Part shown: positions 34,340-42,930 of the stretch, in pieces
Position numbering within the stretch: the stretch's first letter is position 1
How the letters are laid out: the number at the start of each line of letters is the position of its first letter
Assembly (NCBI GenBank): GCA_009776725.1
Contig: WRNE01000007.1
Span: 1-64,000 of the forward strand
Direction: 5' to 3'
Source: Coriobacteriia bacterium
GTDB lineage: Bacteria; Actinomycetota; Coriobacteriia; Coriobacteriales; UBA8131
Length of the DNA stretch: 64,000 nucleotides
Made by a program: the position numbers and the translations under genes
The notes under the pieces: generated by a model
Told to the model about the DNA's origin: nothing
Databases searched by the model: none
The model's input: the letters and a program-made list of their open reading frames with translations, nothing else

Positions 34340-35992
34340 ATGGATGCCAAGGAACAAGCGGCTCAAGCAGCCAATCTTCCCATAAAAAGGGCGCTGGTCT
34401 CGGTTACCGACAAAACGGGGGTGGCTGACTTTGCGCGGACGCTGGTCGAAGAGTTCGGGATACAGGTCATCTCGACAGGAGGCACGGCCAAGGCCTTGAC
34501 CGATGCCGGTGTCGCTGTGACTCCGATCGAGGAGGTCACGGGGTTTCCGGAGATGATGGACGGGAGGGTAAAGACCCTGCATCCCCGGGTGCATGGCGGA
34601 CTGCTCGCGCGGCGCGATGTCCCCGAACACCTGAGCGCTGCGGCCGAGCACGGGATCGAGCTGATCGACATGGTCGTGGTGAACCTCTATGCATTCTCGG
34701 CAACTATCGCCACGCCCGGCACCAGCTACCAGAATGCCATCGAGAACATCGACATCGGCGGCCCGGCGATGATCCGCTCGGCAGCGAAGAACCACGACTC
34801 GGTCACGGTCGTCACCTCGCCTTCCCAGTACGACATGGTGATCGAAGAGCTTCGCAACAACCAAGGAGCCACCACTTACCCGACCCGCCAGGCATTGGCG
34901 GTCCAGGCTTTTGGCCTGACCAGCACGTACGACGAGGCTGTGTTCAAATGGCTGAACGACCAGGCCGACAAAAACAGCCCCGGCCAGGCAGCGGTGGCAG
35001 AGGAGAGCCCGATATTCCCCCTCACCCTCAGCTTGGAACTGCCCCGCGAAGCGTCTTTAAGATATGGAGAAAACCCCCATCAAAATGCCGCTTTCTACCG
35101 TCAGCCCCTGCCCGAGGGCAGCCTGCCGGATAAAGTGAGGCGCGAGTATACCCTAGCCTATGCGAAATTCGTCCAAGGAAAAGAGCTTTCATACAACAAC
35201 TACCTAGACATCGATGCCGCCTGGACGGCGGCCCGCGAGTTCGACGAGCCGACTGCGGTGATCATCAAGCACCTAACGCCTTGCGGCATAGCCTCGCACG
35301 CCGATTTGGTGACTGCCTACCAACGCGCCCATGATGTCGATCCGACCAGCGCATATGGCGGCGTCATGGCCTTCAACCGGCCCGTGAGCGTCTCCCTGGT
35401 AGAGGCAGTCTATGAGAACGACCAGTTCGTCGAGGCAATCATCGCTCCCAGCATTGCAGCCGATGCTGCCGACCTGCTGAGCGAGAAGCCCTCGATCCGC
35501 GTGCTCGCCACAGGTGGAATGAACCCTCCGGGATGGCAGTGCGACTATAAGAGCATCGAAGGCGGCATGCTGGTGATGCAGGCCGACGCAGTCGAGGCCG
35601 ACCAGTCAAACTACACGATTGCCTCTAAGCGCCAACCCAGTGCCGAAGAGATGCAGCAGCTCGTCTTTGCCTGGAAGTGCTGCAAGAGCGTCAAAAGCAA
35701 TGCCATCGTCATCGCCAAGGACTTTTGCATGGTCGGAGCAGGCGCAGGCCAGCCCAACCGGGTCAACTCGGCCATCATAGCCGCCGAGCAGGCTGGGGAA
35801 TCAGCCATTGGCGCAGTGGCAGCATCTGATGCCTTCATGCCGTTTGCCGACTCTATGGAAGTGCTGATCGCAGCCGGTGTGCAGGCGGTCATCCAACCGG
35901 GCGGGTCGGTCCGCGACGACGAGGTGATTGAAGCTGCCAACGCTGCCGGAGTCGCCGTCGTCTTCACTGGCTATCGCCACTTTAGGCACTGA
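34340..35992 (+). CDS. purH: AICAR transformylase / IMP cyclohydrolase
   Basis: A 550-residue bifunctional enzyme for the last two steps of IMP synthesis. The N-terminal MGS-like cyclohydrolase (ALVSVTDKTGVADFARTLVEEFGIQVISTGGTAKAL, GRVKTLHPRVHGGLLARRD) is followed by the transformylase (LRYGENPHQNAAFY, KELSYNNYLDIDAAW, KHLTPCGIAS, PGGSVRDDEVIEAAN). I use the ATG at 34340, preceded by AAAGGAG, rather than the upstream ATG at 34229, whose extra 37 residues match nothing. Confidence 0.96.
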   Translation: MDAKEQAAQAANLPIKRALVSVTDKTGVADFARTLVEEFGIQVISTGGTAKALTDAGVAVTPIEEVTGFPEMMDGRVKTLHPRVHGGLLARRDVPEHLSAAAEHGIELIDMVVVNLYAFSATIATPGTSYQNAIENIDIGGPAMIRSAAKNHDSVTVVTSPSQYDMVIEELRNNQGATTYPTRQALAVQAFGLTSTYDEAVFKWLNDQADKNSPGQAAVAEESPIFPLTLSLELPREASLRYGENPHQNAAFYRQPLPEGSLPDKVRREYTLAYAKFVQGKELSYNNYLDIDAAWTAAREFDEPTAVIIKHLTPCGIASHADLVTAYQRAHDVDPTSAYGGVMAFNRPVSVSLVEAVYENDQFVEAIIAPSIAADAADLLSEKPSIRVLATGGMNPPGWQCDYKSIEGGMLVMQADAVEADQSNYTIASKRQPSAEEMQQLVFAWKCCKSVKSNAIVIAKDFCMVGAGAGQPNRVNSAIIAAEQAGESAIGAVAASDAFMPFADSMEVLIAAGVQAVIQPGGSVRDDEVIEAANAAGVAVVFTGYRHFRH

Positions 35993-36025
35993 GCACTGGC
36001 GTCCGCACGCCAAAGTAATCTAAAT

Positions 36026-36778
36026 ATGGCCTACCCGATAACCTATCGCTGGCGCATCCACGACGGCGTGTTGCCGTTGCGCCAGCGCCATATGCGCGAC
36101 CTGTCCAAGCTAAACCTCCCCAACTCCTTGACAGCATGGGTGCATGAGCGCCTGGAATGGGCAATGCTGAACCTCTTGACCAAGGGCAGCGAGGCGGTCT
36201 TGGTGCTGCATATCGACCCGGCCCACGAAGTGCGCCTCTCGCTGGACGATGTGCGCGAGGCTCCCGCCCTCACCCTCGACGACCTTTGTGTTGCCGATGG
36301 CCTGGTCTTAGGTGTGGAGAAACCCATGCCCTCGTGCATGCCCGCGTGCATGCCCGCGCCCAGTACCTCGTGCAATCCCTCGCCCATGCCCTCGACTAAT
36401 CCCTCACCAATGCCCCCGCCCAATCCCTCGCCCATGTCCTCGCCTAATCCCCAAGACGAGGGCAGCATGGACGCTAGCCTGACCATGACCGGGGATGTTT
36501 GGTTCGAGCAGGAGGGAGAGCTGTTTGCCAGCGTCGTCGACTTGTCGACAGCTACCAGCACGCTGTGCAGGGACCTGGCAGAGACCTTGGGCTTCAAAGT
36601 CAATGTTGGCCTGCAGCCAAAAGAAGCCCTTTTCCAGGCTGCTTCGTCCAACCAGGCTTTCGTGATCTCAGACGAGTTCGGATTCATACCGATTGGCAGC
36701 GAAGGCGGTATGGAGAGTGCGGCTGGCGGGGAGACTGCAACCACGCGCCTGCGCTTGGCCTTTGCCAAGCTTTGGTAG
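36026..36778 (+). CDS. possible aminotransferase class IV-like protein with Pro-rich insert
   Basis: A 250-residue protein 33 bp after purH. The N-terminus (YRWRIHDGVLPLRQRHMRDL) and C-terminus (QAFVISDEFGFIPI, TTRLRLAFAKLW) have the rhythm of class IV PLP enzymes such as aminodeoxychorismate lyase, but the protein is short and I see no certain catalytic Lys. Between residues ~95 and 150 is a tandem insert of Pro, Ser, Met and Asn (NPSPM units). It could be a diverged or non-enzymatic relative. An antisense open frame covers almost the same span; I prefer the plus frame because of its place after purH. Confidence 0.5.
   Translation: MAYPITYRWRIHDGVLPLRQRHMRDLSKLNLPNSLTAWVHERLEWAMLNLLTKGSEAVLVLHIDPAHEVRLSLDDVREAPALTLDDLCVADGLVLGVEKPMPSCMPACMPAPSTSCNPSPMPSTNPSPMPPPNPSPMSSPNPQDEGSMDASLTMTGDVWFEQEGELFASVVDLSTATSTLCRDLAETLGFKVNVGLQPKEALFQAASSNQAFVISDEFGFIPIGSEGGMESAAGGETATTRLRLAFAKLW
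36331..36452 (+). repeat. imperfect tandem repeat encoding Pro-Ser-Met units
   Basis: Units of 15-18 bp with the core CCCTCGCCCATG or CCCGCGTGCATG repeat about seven times within the downstream gene of purH. Confidence 0.75.
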
Positions 36779-37245
36779 CTTGACTGCCTGATGCTACCTA
36801 TAAAAGAACGCTATGAAATAAAGTTTTCTTTGCTGGTTTGTGCCCTGTTTTATATGTAATCAACAGATAGCAAATATCTGATATGCGCTTTCGCTTGCAA
36901 ATCCTTCTTGAAACCTCGCAAAACACAAGTGCGGCTGACAGTTTGCACCGCCTGCTGTAGATTGACGGTAGTCTGCAATTTTCTCGGGCAAATTCGGGTA
37001 AAAAATTATGTTACTCAGAGTAAGCAGTTTTCTGACCTGGGCTTTTGCAAAACGGCTTTTTTCCATTAGGCATAAAAATTGCAGACAACCGTCAATCTGG
37101 AGCACTTGACCTGAGACGGCATATAGGTAACGTATACTATAATGCTAGTGAATAGATAAAATGTGCCAAAAGGGGCAAAAACAAGAAGATCCCTGCACCC
37201 CCAAGCATAAAACTTTCAGTATGAATTCAGCCTTTCTGGTCAGTG
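36779..37245. other. intergenic region with MITE copy
   Basis: This 467-bp gap holds the second MITE-like element. A TATAAT at about 37137 follows GTATAC but faces no plus-strand gene nearby. I see no open frame worth calling. Confidence 0.6.
36953..37104. mobile_element. MITE-like element, copy 2
   Basis: A 152-bp element with inverted ends (AGATTGACGGTAGTCTGCAA at the left and its near complement at the right), matching copy 1 at 11401-11553 in length, ends and interior. No transposase is encoded. Confidence 0.75.
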
Positions 37246-37653
37246 TTAGCCAAGCTCACTGACAAAGCCGCTCTCCACCCATCTGTCAGCACAGTCCAGC
37301 CACCATAAGATGACATCGTCTAGAGAGTTCTGGGTGTAAAAGATCAGCTTCAGCGACTCGCTTTTTACTGAATAGATATGATCGTCGATAATGAAGGTGT
37401 CACCTTCGCTTAGATACAAGACCTTCTCAGTGTCCTCTTCGTCAAGTGCCAAGCCAAGGCTGGAAAACGTTCCGTCCTCGTTGTAGTAATCGGTTATGAC
37501 TACAGAGTTTTTGTTGGACAGGTCGATCCCCGATGCAGTCCCGTTGTTGAATTCCCGGTTGCCGTTCGAGTTGTCATTGTTTTTGCTGCTACAAGCGGAT
37601 AGCAGCGATGGAACGATCATAAATACCAGGATAAGCTTGATAATGTTCTTCAT
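37246..37653 (-). CDS. small lipoprotein, unknown
   Basis: A 135-residue secreted lipoprotein: a basic start (MKNIIK), a hydrophobic stretch and lipobox LLSAC, with Cys about residue 21, then an Asn/Ser-rich linker and a domain of about 90 residues (SVVITDYYNEDGTFSSLGLAL, DCADRWVESGFVSELG). I do not recognise the domain. It is divergent from the LXG toxin operon and might belong to it, but nothing in the sequence proves that. Confidence 0.7.
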   Translation of the reverse strand: MKNIIKLILVFMIVPSLLSACSSKNNDNSNGNREFNNGTASGIDLSNKNSVVITDYYNEDGTFSSLGLALDEEDTEKVLYLSEGDTFIIDDHIYSVKSESLKLIFYTQNSLDDVILWWLDCADRWVESGFVSELG

Positions 37654-37769
37654 TGTTGCCTCCCAAGCAATGTGCTGTAGTTATCTCTCGGCTCTGACAT
37701 AAGCAGCCTCTACAGCGTCCTAAAGTGTCAATACATAAACCAATTAGATATATAAGGTGTACAAATTGT

Positions 37770-37796
37770 ATCCTATGTCTAACGAGCGCATAGGAT
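37770..37796. promoter_or_regulatory. inverted repeat upstream of LXG operon
   Basis: ATCCTATG (37770-37777) and CATAGGAT (37789-37796) are separated by 11 bp, about 55 bp before the first gene of the operon; operator or leader hairpin. Confidence 0.45.
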
Positions 37797-37848
37797 GAGG
37801 GATTTAGCTTGTTATCAAACAATATCGATATGAAATGGGAGGAATCTA

Positions 37849-38121
37849 ATGTCGATTGTCTCAGAAGAGCAAACAGTTGAAGCTTTATCCAACGCTTTGG
37901 CTGAAGCAAGCCAGCATATCGGCTCAGCAGTCTTGGGAACCGAAACGCTGTCTAGCTTTTCAGTGGAATCAGGGTATTTAAAAGTAACCAAGGATGCGAT
38001 GGGCCTCGATACCTACATTCACGAAATTGCCGAGCATCTAAACAAGCTGCTCAAAGGCACAGCCGATATTTTTTCAAGCACAGACACAGCAATAAGCACT
38101 GAGATCTTGAGCAATCTTTAG
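37849..38121 (+). CDS. small helical T7SS partner protein (Lap-like)
   Basis: A 90-residue, mostly helical acidic protein (VSEEQTVEALSNALAEASQHI, IHEIAEHLNKLLKGTADIFSS) directly upstream of an LXG-type toxin gene. Size, helix-turn-helix layout and position fit the small WXG100/Lap proteins (TIGR04197/DUF3130 type) that bind the LXG domain and guide it to the type VII secretion machine. GGGAGG precedes the ATG. The toxin gene starts 11 bp downstream. Confidence 0.65.
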   Translation: MSIVSEEQTVEALSNALAEASQHIGSAVLGTETLSSFSVESGYLKVTKDAMGLDTYIHEIAEHLNKLLKGTADIFSSTDTAISTEILSNL

Positions 38122-38131
38122 GAGTGCTGTT

Positions 38132-39517
38132 ATGTATATTTACCCAAAGCGGGCCCAGTCGCAGTTGGAGGGTCAGATTAGCAGTGCCCATGAATTGGAA
38201 GACAAGCATCGCAACCTTGTCAAATCGCTTGACAGTATCGCATCTGACACAGTTTTAAGCGGTCAGGCATATGATGCCCTAAAAAGCCAAGTAATGCTCT
38301 ACGACTTGCCTTTAGCCAGTGGGTATGTCAGTTTTTCTGTTTGCTTGGCAAGCGTTTATCGGGCACATTTTGACTATATCGGCAAATACTTTCCTGAGCT
38401 TCCCGACTACATCAGCTCAGACGACATCAACGAGCAGATACGTTCACTGAAAGACCGTATAGCAGAACTCAACAGATGGTACCACTGGGCTTTAAGTGTC
38501 GTTGTTCTCTTTTATGGCTTAGCAAACCAGTCCCAGATTGCATACTTACAAAACCTGGTTAGGAAGCTTGAAGAAAAGCTTAGCCTGATGAGCCAGTTCG
38601 AAACAACTACAAGAAGCCTTTACTCCGACTCGGACACATTGGCTACTACCCTTTATCGGGGAGTGAAGTCCACTGGCAGCCTGGTTTGGGACAACGGCTG
38701 GACGTCACTTGTGAGTAAATACGACACCTCGTGGCCAGAAGACTTAAAGCAGCAAATCGATGCTACATGGTGGAACTTAATCGAAAGGTCGCAGGATTTT
38801 GTCTATACAGATGAAAGAGGGCTGTTTGGCGGAAGCCAAAGAGGGCCTAAAGACTACTTTAAGAACAGTGACCTGCGAAATAGCGAGCTATTGCCGATAC
38901 TTAAACGCTATGAGGCTTTTAAAAACATGACGGACAAAGAGCAAAGAGAGCTGCTTAGCCAAATAAACTCCACAGGTTGTGGCTACACAGTCCTAGCCAA
39001 CTCGATCATGGAGCAGTACTTTTTTCGTCCAGAGGATTTCGAGCGTGATTTTGGCTTTCCGCTTTTTCGCACCGAGAAGGGCAAACAGGTCTTGAACTAT
39101 GAAATGCTGCTGGTCGATATCTACTGCGCCCGGATGCAAGAGCAGATGAATGCTAGCGGTGAATCGACAATTCCCTATAAGGGGCTTCATCCCAGCGACC
39201 CGTTCTTCTCCACATACATTGCTGACAAGACTGAAAAGCAAAGCGTTACCACCTATTGGACGTATTCGTTGCCAGACGAAGCAGCGAAGATGCTGCATGA
39301 GAATAACATTGCCATACATAACGGTGTTGAGAAAGTAGAGTACATAGGTGTACAGCCAGGAGTCCCAAATGTGAGTTTTACAGGATCGCATTCTGTTATG
39401 GTCAGATCGATAGACGACTCAAGCGGCACTCCTGTCTATACAGTATCGTCATGGGGTCAAGAGTACCAAACAGAGGATATGGCGATTTTTTATATCATCA
39501 CCTGGAGCTCCCCATGA
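38132..39517 (+). CDS. LXG-like toxin with papain/C39-like protease domain
   Basis: A 461-residue protein built like a type VII polymorphic toxin. Residues 1-200 are helical and LXG-like (LSGQAYDALKSQVMLYDLPL, SSDDINEQIRSLKDRIAEL), including a hydrophobic stretch near 127-145. Residues ~265-461 look like a papain-fold cysteine protease: Cys283 in STGCGYTVLANSIM, His420 in TGSHSVMVRSID and the following VSSWGQEYQ. The toxin would be secreted and act on other cells. The type VII machinery is not in this window. It lies between a small Lap-like gene and a lipoprotein that may protect the producer. Confidence 0.7.
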   Translation: MYIYPKRAQSQLEGQISSAHELEDKHRNLVKSLDSIASDTVLSGQAYDALKSQVMLYDLPLASGYVSFSVCLASVYRAHFDYIGKYFPELPDYISSDDINEQIRSLKDRIAELNRWYHWALSVVVLFYGLANQSQIAYLQNLVRKLEEKLSLMSQFETTTRSLYSDSDTLATTLYRGVKSTGSLVWDNGWTSLVSKYDTSWPEDLKQQIDATWWNLIERSQDFVYTDERGLFGGSQRGPKDYFKNSDLRNSELLPILKRYEAFKNMTDKEQRELLSQINSTGCGYTVLANSIMEQYFFRPEDFERDFGFPLFRTEKGKQVLNYEMLLVDIYCARMQEQMNASGESTIPYKGLHPSDPFFSTYIADKTEKQSVTTYWTYSLPDEAAKMLHENNIAIHNGVEKVEYIGVQPGVPNVSFTGSHSVMVRSIDDSSGTPVYTVSSWGQEYQTEDMAIFYIITWSSP

Positions 39518-39551
39518 ACTGTGGTATCAGTTACAAGGCAAAGGCTGATTG

Positions 39552-40577
39552 ATGCACTGGCACAAATACAGGCGCATATTCAATGCAATTCTCTCAAGCC
39601 TTGTCCTCTCGACAAGCTTGTTGACCCTAGGAGGCTGCATGGCAGACCGAAACCAGCCACTGGTAAGAACAGACGATGTAGATTGGGATTATGTGGATAA
39701 GGGCACGAGAGGCAATCCATACCTGCCAATAATGGCTACTAGCCAGTTAGAGGAGGCAATGCAAAAAGGCCTGCTGGTCTTAAAGGACGGCTTGTCACTG
39801 CCTTTGCCGGACTTTGTTTTAGCGCTTAACGAGTATTTGCCACCAGGCAGTTACTACAATGTCGACAGGGAGTACAGCTCCTACATAGCGTCGCTCTTTA
39901 CTGAGGAGAGCATTGCATCGTTTTGCGATCTTGCAGCGTTTTACCAAAAGGCTGCCGAGGTGTATCTTTTTGTTGCTCTTAAGCTGGATGGCTTGGATAA
40001 TGACCTGATTGGCTCTAACCTGGGGTTCTCACCAGCTCCACTAAGCAGACGAAGCATCTATCAGGAGAGGTCGGTGCTTGGCCTGGAGATTGTGTTCATC
40101 CGTATCCAGGCTTGCCATATCGAGGAGATGAGCATTGACGACTTAGGCTTGCTTAGGCAGCTGCAGTCAGACAAGGCTCCAGACGTCACCGATGACGCTC
40201 TAAGCCTTGTTGCCGATACCATCCAAAGCGTGGTTCGAGAGTACGACGCACAGGGCCTGCCATACCCTGACCAGAACCTGACTTCGAACAGTGCGGGGAT
40301 GCTCTTTGACCCTAACGCTGTGCAAATCGTTTGCCTGAATATCATGAGGTATGAAGACGACGGCAGCCTCAAGGATGCAGAAGAAGCGGCTTTCTATACC
40401 CGCATGGATTACCTTTTGGACATCCTGCCGGCCTTTGTAGAAAAAGCCGGGAAGACGCTTGGCATGCCAGTAATGTTCAAGATCACGGAAGGCACCTTTG
40501 AGAACAAGCCGTACCAAGACGATGACTGGTACACAATCGGCTCTTGGGGCGTGTCGCCAGACCCGGAAGGCTTCTGA
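39552..40577 (+). CDS. lipoprotein, candidate immunity protein
   Basis: A 341-residue lipoprotein: basic start (HWHKYRR), hydrophobic helix and lipobox LTLGGC with Cys near residue 29. The mature part is acidic, mostly helical and unrecognised. It starts 34 bp after the toxin stop and ends one base before the next gene, so it is part of the LXG operon. A surface-anchored protein encoded next to a secreted protease toxin is a natural immunity candidate; this is inferred from position only. I use the ATG at 39552 rather than the TTG just before it. Confidence 0.65.
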   Translation: MHWHKYRRIFNAILSSLVLSTSLLTLGGCMADRNQPLVRTDDVDWDYVDKGTRGNPYLPIMATSQLEEAMQKGLLVLKDGLSLPLPDFVLALNEYLPPGSYYNVDREYSSYIASLFTEESIASFCDLAAFYQKAAEVYLFVALKLDGLDNDLIGSNLGFSPAPLSRRSIYQERSVLGLEIVFIRIQACHIEEMSIDDLGLLRQLQSDKAPDVTDDALSLVADTIQSVVREYDAQGLPYPDQNLTSNSAGMLFDPNAVQIVCLNIMRYEDDGSLKDAEEAAFYTRMDYLLDILPAFVEKAGKTLGMPVMFKITEGTFENKPYQDDDWYTIGSWGVSPDPEGF

Positions 40578-40578
40578 G

Positions 40579-40869
40579 ATGTCCAAGCATAACCAGCAGA
40601 TCGACGATATCAAGGCCAAGAGAAAAGCCATAGCAGAGGCTTTCACAAGTTATGTGGAGTCTGCGCAACGCTTTCGTCATGGGAAGTTGTCAGAGCTTGT
40701 CTATTATTGGAGGAACGATCTCGAGATGAAGGCCTTACTGAAGGGCCTTGACGAGTCGATGATTGACGACTCCAAGCACCTGGAGGGCAAGCTTAGCGAT
40801 ATTGACTTCGAGTTGAAAAGCGAGTTGAGGCACTTAGAGCACCTAGACGACCAGCAAGCCGATACCTAA
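40579..40869 (+). CDS. small helical T7SS-associated protein
   Basis: A 96-residue highly charged helical protein (NQQIDDIKAKRKAIAEAFTSYVE, LEGKLSDIDFELKSELRHLEHL), one base after the lipoprotein gene. Size and coiled-coil pattern resemble small partner proteins found with LXG toxins (DUF3958/DUF5082-like). It could be a second targeting or chaperone subunit. Assignment is by size and context. Confidence 0.6.
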   Translation: MSKHNQQIDDIKAKRKAIAEAFTSYVESAQRFRHGKLSELVYYWRNDLEMKALLKGLDESMIDDSKHLEGKLSDIDFELKSELRHLEHLDDQQADT

Positions 40870-40901
40870 TGTTGCAAACTGACCCAAGCCGGCCACACTA
40901 A

Positions 40902-41549
40902 CTAGCGCCCCTTGTAGTACAGCACAGCCAGCTGCGTACGGTTCTTTAAGCCAAGCTTTTGCAAGATGGAGCTTACCATGTTACGCACAGTTCCCTCGCT
41001 GATGAAGAGCTTGGCTGCGATCTCCCGGTTGTCCAGCCCTTGGGCGACCTGCTCGGCGACTTCGAACTCGCGTTGGCTTAGGGCTGCTAGCGGGCTTTCG
41101 CTTGCTTGAGAGGCAGCGGGATCTGCGGGCTTCTCCCCATAAAAAAGATCGTCAATGCGGTCAATGACCTCGTTTCCCAGCACGCTCTGGTCGGCCATCA
41201 CGAGGCGGAGGGCGGGCGCGATGGTGGCGACGTCCTGCTTGATCAGGTAGCCTTTGGCGCCCATGCGCAAGGCGCTAACGATGTATTCGTCGTCGGAGAA
41301 AGTGGTGAGCAGGACGATGCGGGCCTTGGGGAACTCGGCGAGTATGGCGGCGGCAGCGTCGAGTCCGGACAAGCCGGGCATCTGGATATCGGTGAGCAAG
41401 ATGTCGGGGAGGTGGCTGCGGTAGAGGCCGACCGCCTCCTCACCGTCGTAGCCGACGCCCAAGACCTCGATGTCTGGCTGGGCGCTCAAGATGGTCTTAA
41501 GCGAGTCGCAGATGAAAGGGTCGTCGTCGACGATGATCAGGCGTATCAT
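40902..41549 (-). CDS. NarL/FixJ-family response regulator
   Basis: A 215-residue regulator. The receiver domain carries the acidic pocket D8-D10 and phospho-acceptor Asp54 (LLTDIQMPG). The LuxR-type helix-turn-helix is at residues 150-210 (LSQREFEVAEQVAQGLDNREIAAKLFISEGTVRNM). Its ATG immediately follows the kinase stop. The linker between the domains encodes FYGEKPADP, which is an exact copy of the dispersed 15-bp motif. Targets are unknown. Confidence 0.95.
   Translation of the reverse strand: MIRLIIVDDDPFICDSLKTILSAQPDIEVLGVGYDGEEAVGLYRSHLPDILLTDIQMPGLSGLDAAAAILAEFPKARIVLLTTFSDDEYIVSALRMGAKGYLIKQDVATIAPALRLVMADQSVLGNEVIDRIDDLFYGEKPADPAASQASESPLAALSQREFEVAEQVAQGLDNREIAAKLFISEGTVRNMVSSILQKLGLKNRTQLAVLYYKGR
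41127..41141 (-). repeat. dispersed 15-bp motif, exact
   Basis: TATGGGGAGAAGCCC on the minus strand, in the response-regulator linker; read as Y-G-E-K-P. Confidence 0.85.
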
Positions 41550-42749
41550 CTAGAGCTCCTTAGGAATCGAGGCAAAGACCTTGAAGCCGTGGTCGTAGCG
41601 GGCGTTGAGCACGCCCCCGAGGGCCCGGGCGCGCTCCTCCATGTTGGCCAGGCCGATGCCGCCGCCGGCCTTGAAGTCGACGGGCGGGGCCAAAGTGCCG
41701 TTGTCGTAGGCAGTGAGCTGGTAAAAGCCGGGGAACTCGCGCAACGATATCTCGAGCAGCGTGGCGTCGCTGTGCTTGATGGTATTTGCCAACGCCTCGC
41801 GCACAATTGCCAGCACAGAGTAGCTGAAAGCCTGGGGAGGCGGATCGGTCTGAAGCTCGTAGTTCAGCCTGACCTGCAAGGGCGGCGCCTCGCCAGCCGC
41901 AAAAGCAGACGGACTACGCTGCACCTGCTCAGTCTGTTGCGCCAGTGCCTGCAGCTGTAAGTGCAGGTCAAAGGCCTCTTCGTGCAGCTCGTGAACGCTC
42001 GAACGCACCGACTCGTAGGCTTCTTTAAGCGTCGACCCAACCTCGCTTAGCTGGTCGACGATCCCTGTGTCCGAAGCATGCTGGACCTGCATCGCCTCGA
42101 CCTGCAAGACCGAGCGCGTCAGCAGATGCCCGACATTGTCATGGATCTCCCGGGCAATGCGGCTGCGTTCCGCGAGCGTAGCCAACTGCAGCTCAAGCGT
42201 CTGGCGGTCCTCCAAGTCGCGGTTCCTTACCTCCAACGACCGCGCGCTGGCGGCAAGCTCGTCCCGCCGGTCCCGATAATCGTCAAGCGTCTTTGCCAGG
42301 CTCTCGCTTTGCCATGCCCGCAGGCAGGCCAGCACACACAGCAAGCCGATCAGCAAGACGGTCTGGACAGGCATCGTGAGCAGGCAAAACCCCAGCGGAA
42401 AGACCCATGCAAACCGTAGGGCACTTACCAAATATGGGGAGAAGCCCCCGCTTGCCTGAGCAAGCCGGGCGGTCTGCTTGCTTGGCAGCAAGGCTGCTAT
42501 GCGAAAGCAGTCGTAGCATACCAACGGCAGGAAGATAGCTGCTGGGGGGATGAAGAAGCCAATGAAGATGTAGGCGAGGGTAGTCAGTACACGGAGGCGG
42601 CGGGGGATAGTGTCGACATCAAAGAGGGCGCTGGCACTGATCGCCAGCAACACGGCAATGATGGTTTGGATGGTGAATGGCAACGAAGCTGCCAAAAAGG
42701 CAGACAGGGCAAAAAGGACAGCTTTGTCGAGAACTCTTTCCATAAGCAC
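41550..42749 (-). CDS. sensor histidine kinase (HisKA_3 type)
   Basis: A 399-residue membrane kinase paired with the adjacent regulator. Residues 1-160 contain about five hydrophobic helices. A coiled coil leads to the HisKA_3 dimerisation domain with the phospho-accepting His in IAREIHDNVGHLL. The ATPase domain has NTIKHSDA, AYDNG and GGGIGLANMEERARALGG. There is no large extracellular sensor domain, so the signal may be sensed in the membrane. The stop abuts the regulator ATG. Confidence 0.94.
   Translation of the reverse strand: MLMERVLDKAVLFALSAFLAASLPFTIQTIIAVLLAISASALFDVDTIPRRLRVLTTLAYIFIGFFIPPAAIFLPLVCYDCFRIAALLPSKQTARLAQASGGFSPYLVSALRFAWVFPLGFCLLTMPVQTVLLIGLLCVLACLRAWQSESLAKTLDDYRDRRDELAASARSLEVRNRDLEDRQTLELQLATLAERSRIAREIHDNVGHLLTRSVLQVEAMQVQHASDTGIVDQLSEVGSTLKEAYESVRSSVHELHEEAFDLHLQLQALAQQTEQVQRSPSAFAAGEAPPLQVRLNYELQTDPPPQAFSYSVLAIVREALANTIKHSDATLLEISLREFPGFYQLTAYDNGTLAPPVDFKAGGGIGLANMEERARALGGVLNARYDHGFKVFASIPKEL
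42433..42447 (+). repeat. dispersed 15-bp motif, exact
   Basis: TATGGGGAGAAGCCC on the plus strand, antisense to the kinase gene, where the complement reads G-F-S-P-Y. Located 1.3 kb from another exact copy in opposite orientation. Confidence 0.85.
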
Positions 42750-42841
42750 ATTTTACGGTATTGGAGGGATGGGTAGCGATGAGTTGACTATCATCAGGAA
42801 ATATGGGCATGCCAGTATGCAGGGGAGTTTTTGATTATTTG

Positions 42842-42859
42842 AAATGCAATCTTGCATTT
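42842..42859. promoter_or_regulatory. 7-bp inverted repeat upstream of cas10
   Basis: AAATGCA and TGCATTT separated by ATCT, about 72 bp before the cas10 start; operator-like. It lies between the divergent kinase gene and the cas operon. Confidence 0.45.
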
Positions 42860-42930
42860 TGTTGGCAAATAAGCTAATTTGTTCCGGGCATTTTAAATGA
42901 ACGTATAAATAAATATTGGGAGGGAGACCA

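Noticed and set aside
36043-36768. 241-codon minus-strand open frame antisense to the post-purH gene
   Set aside because: The plus frame follows purH, has family-like ends and explains the same sequence; GC-rich repeats keep both strands open.
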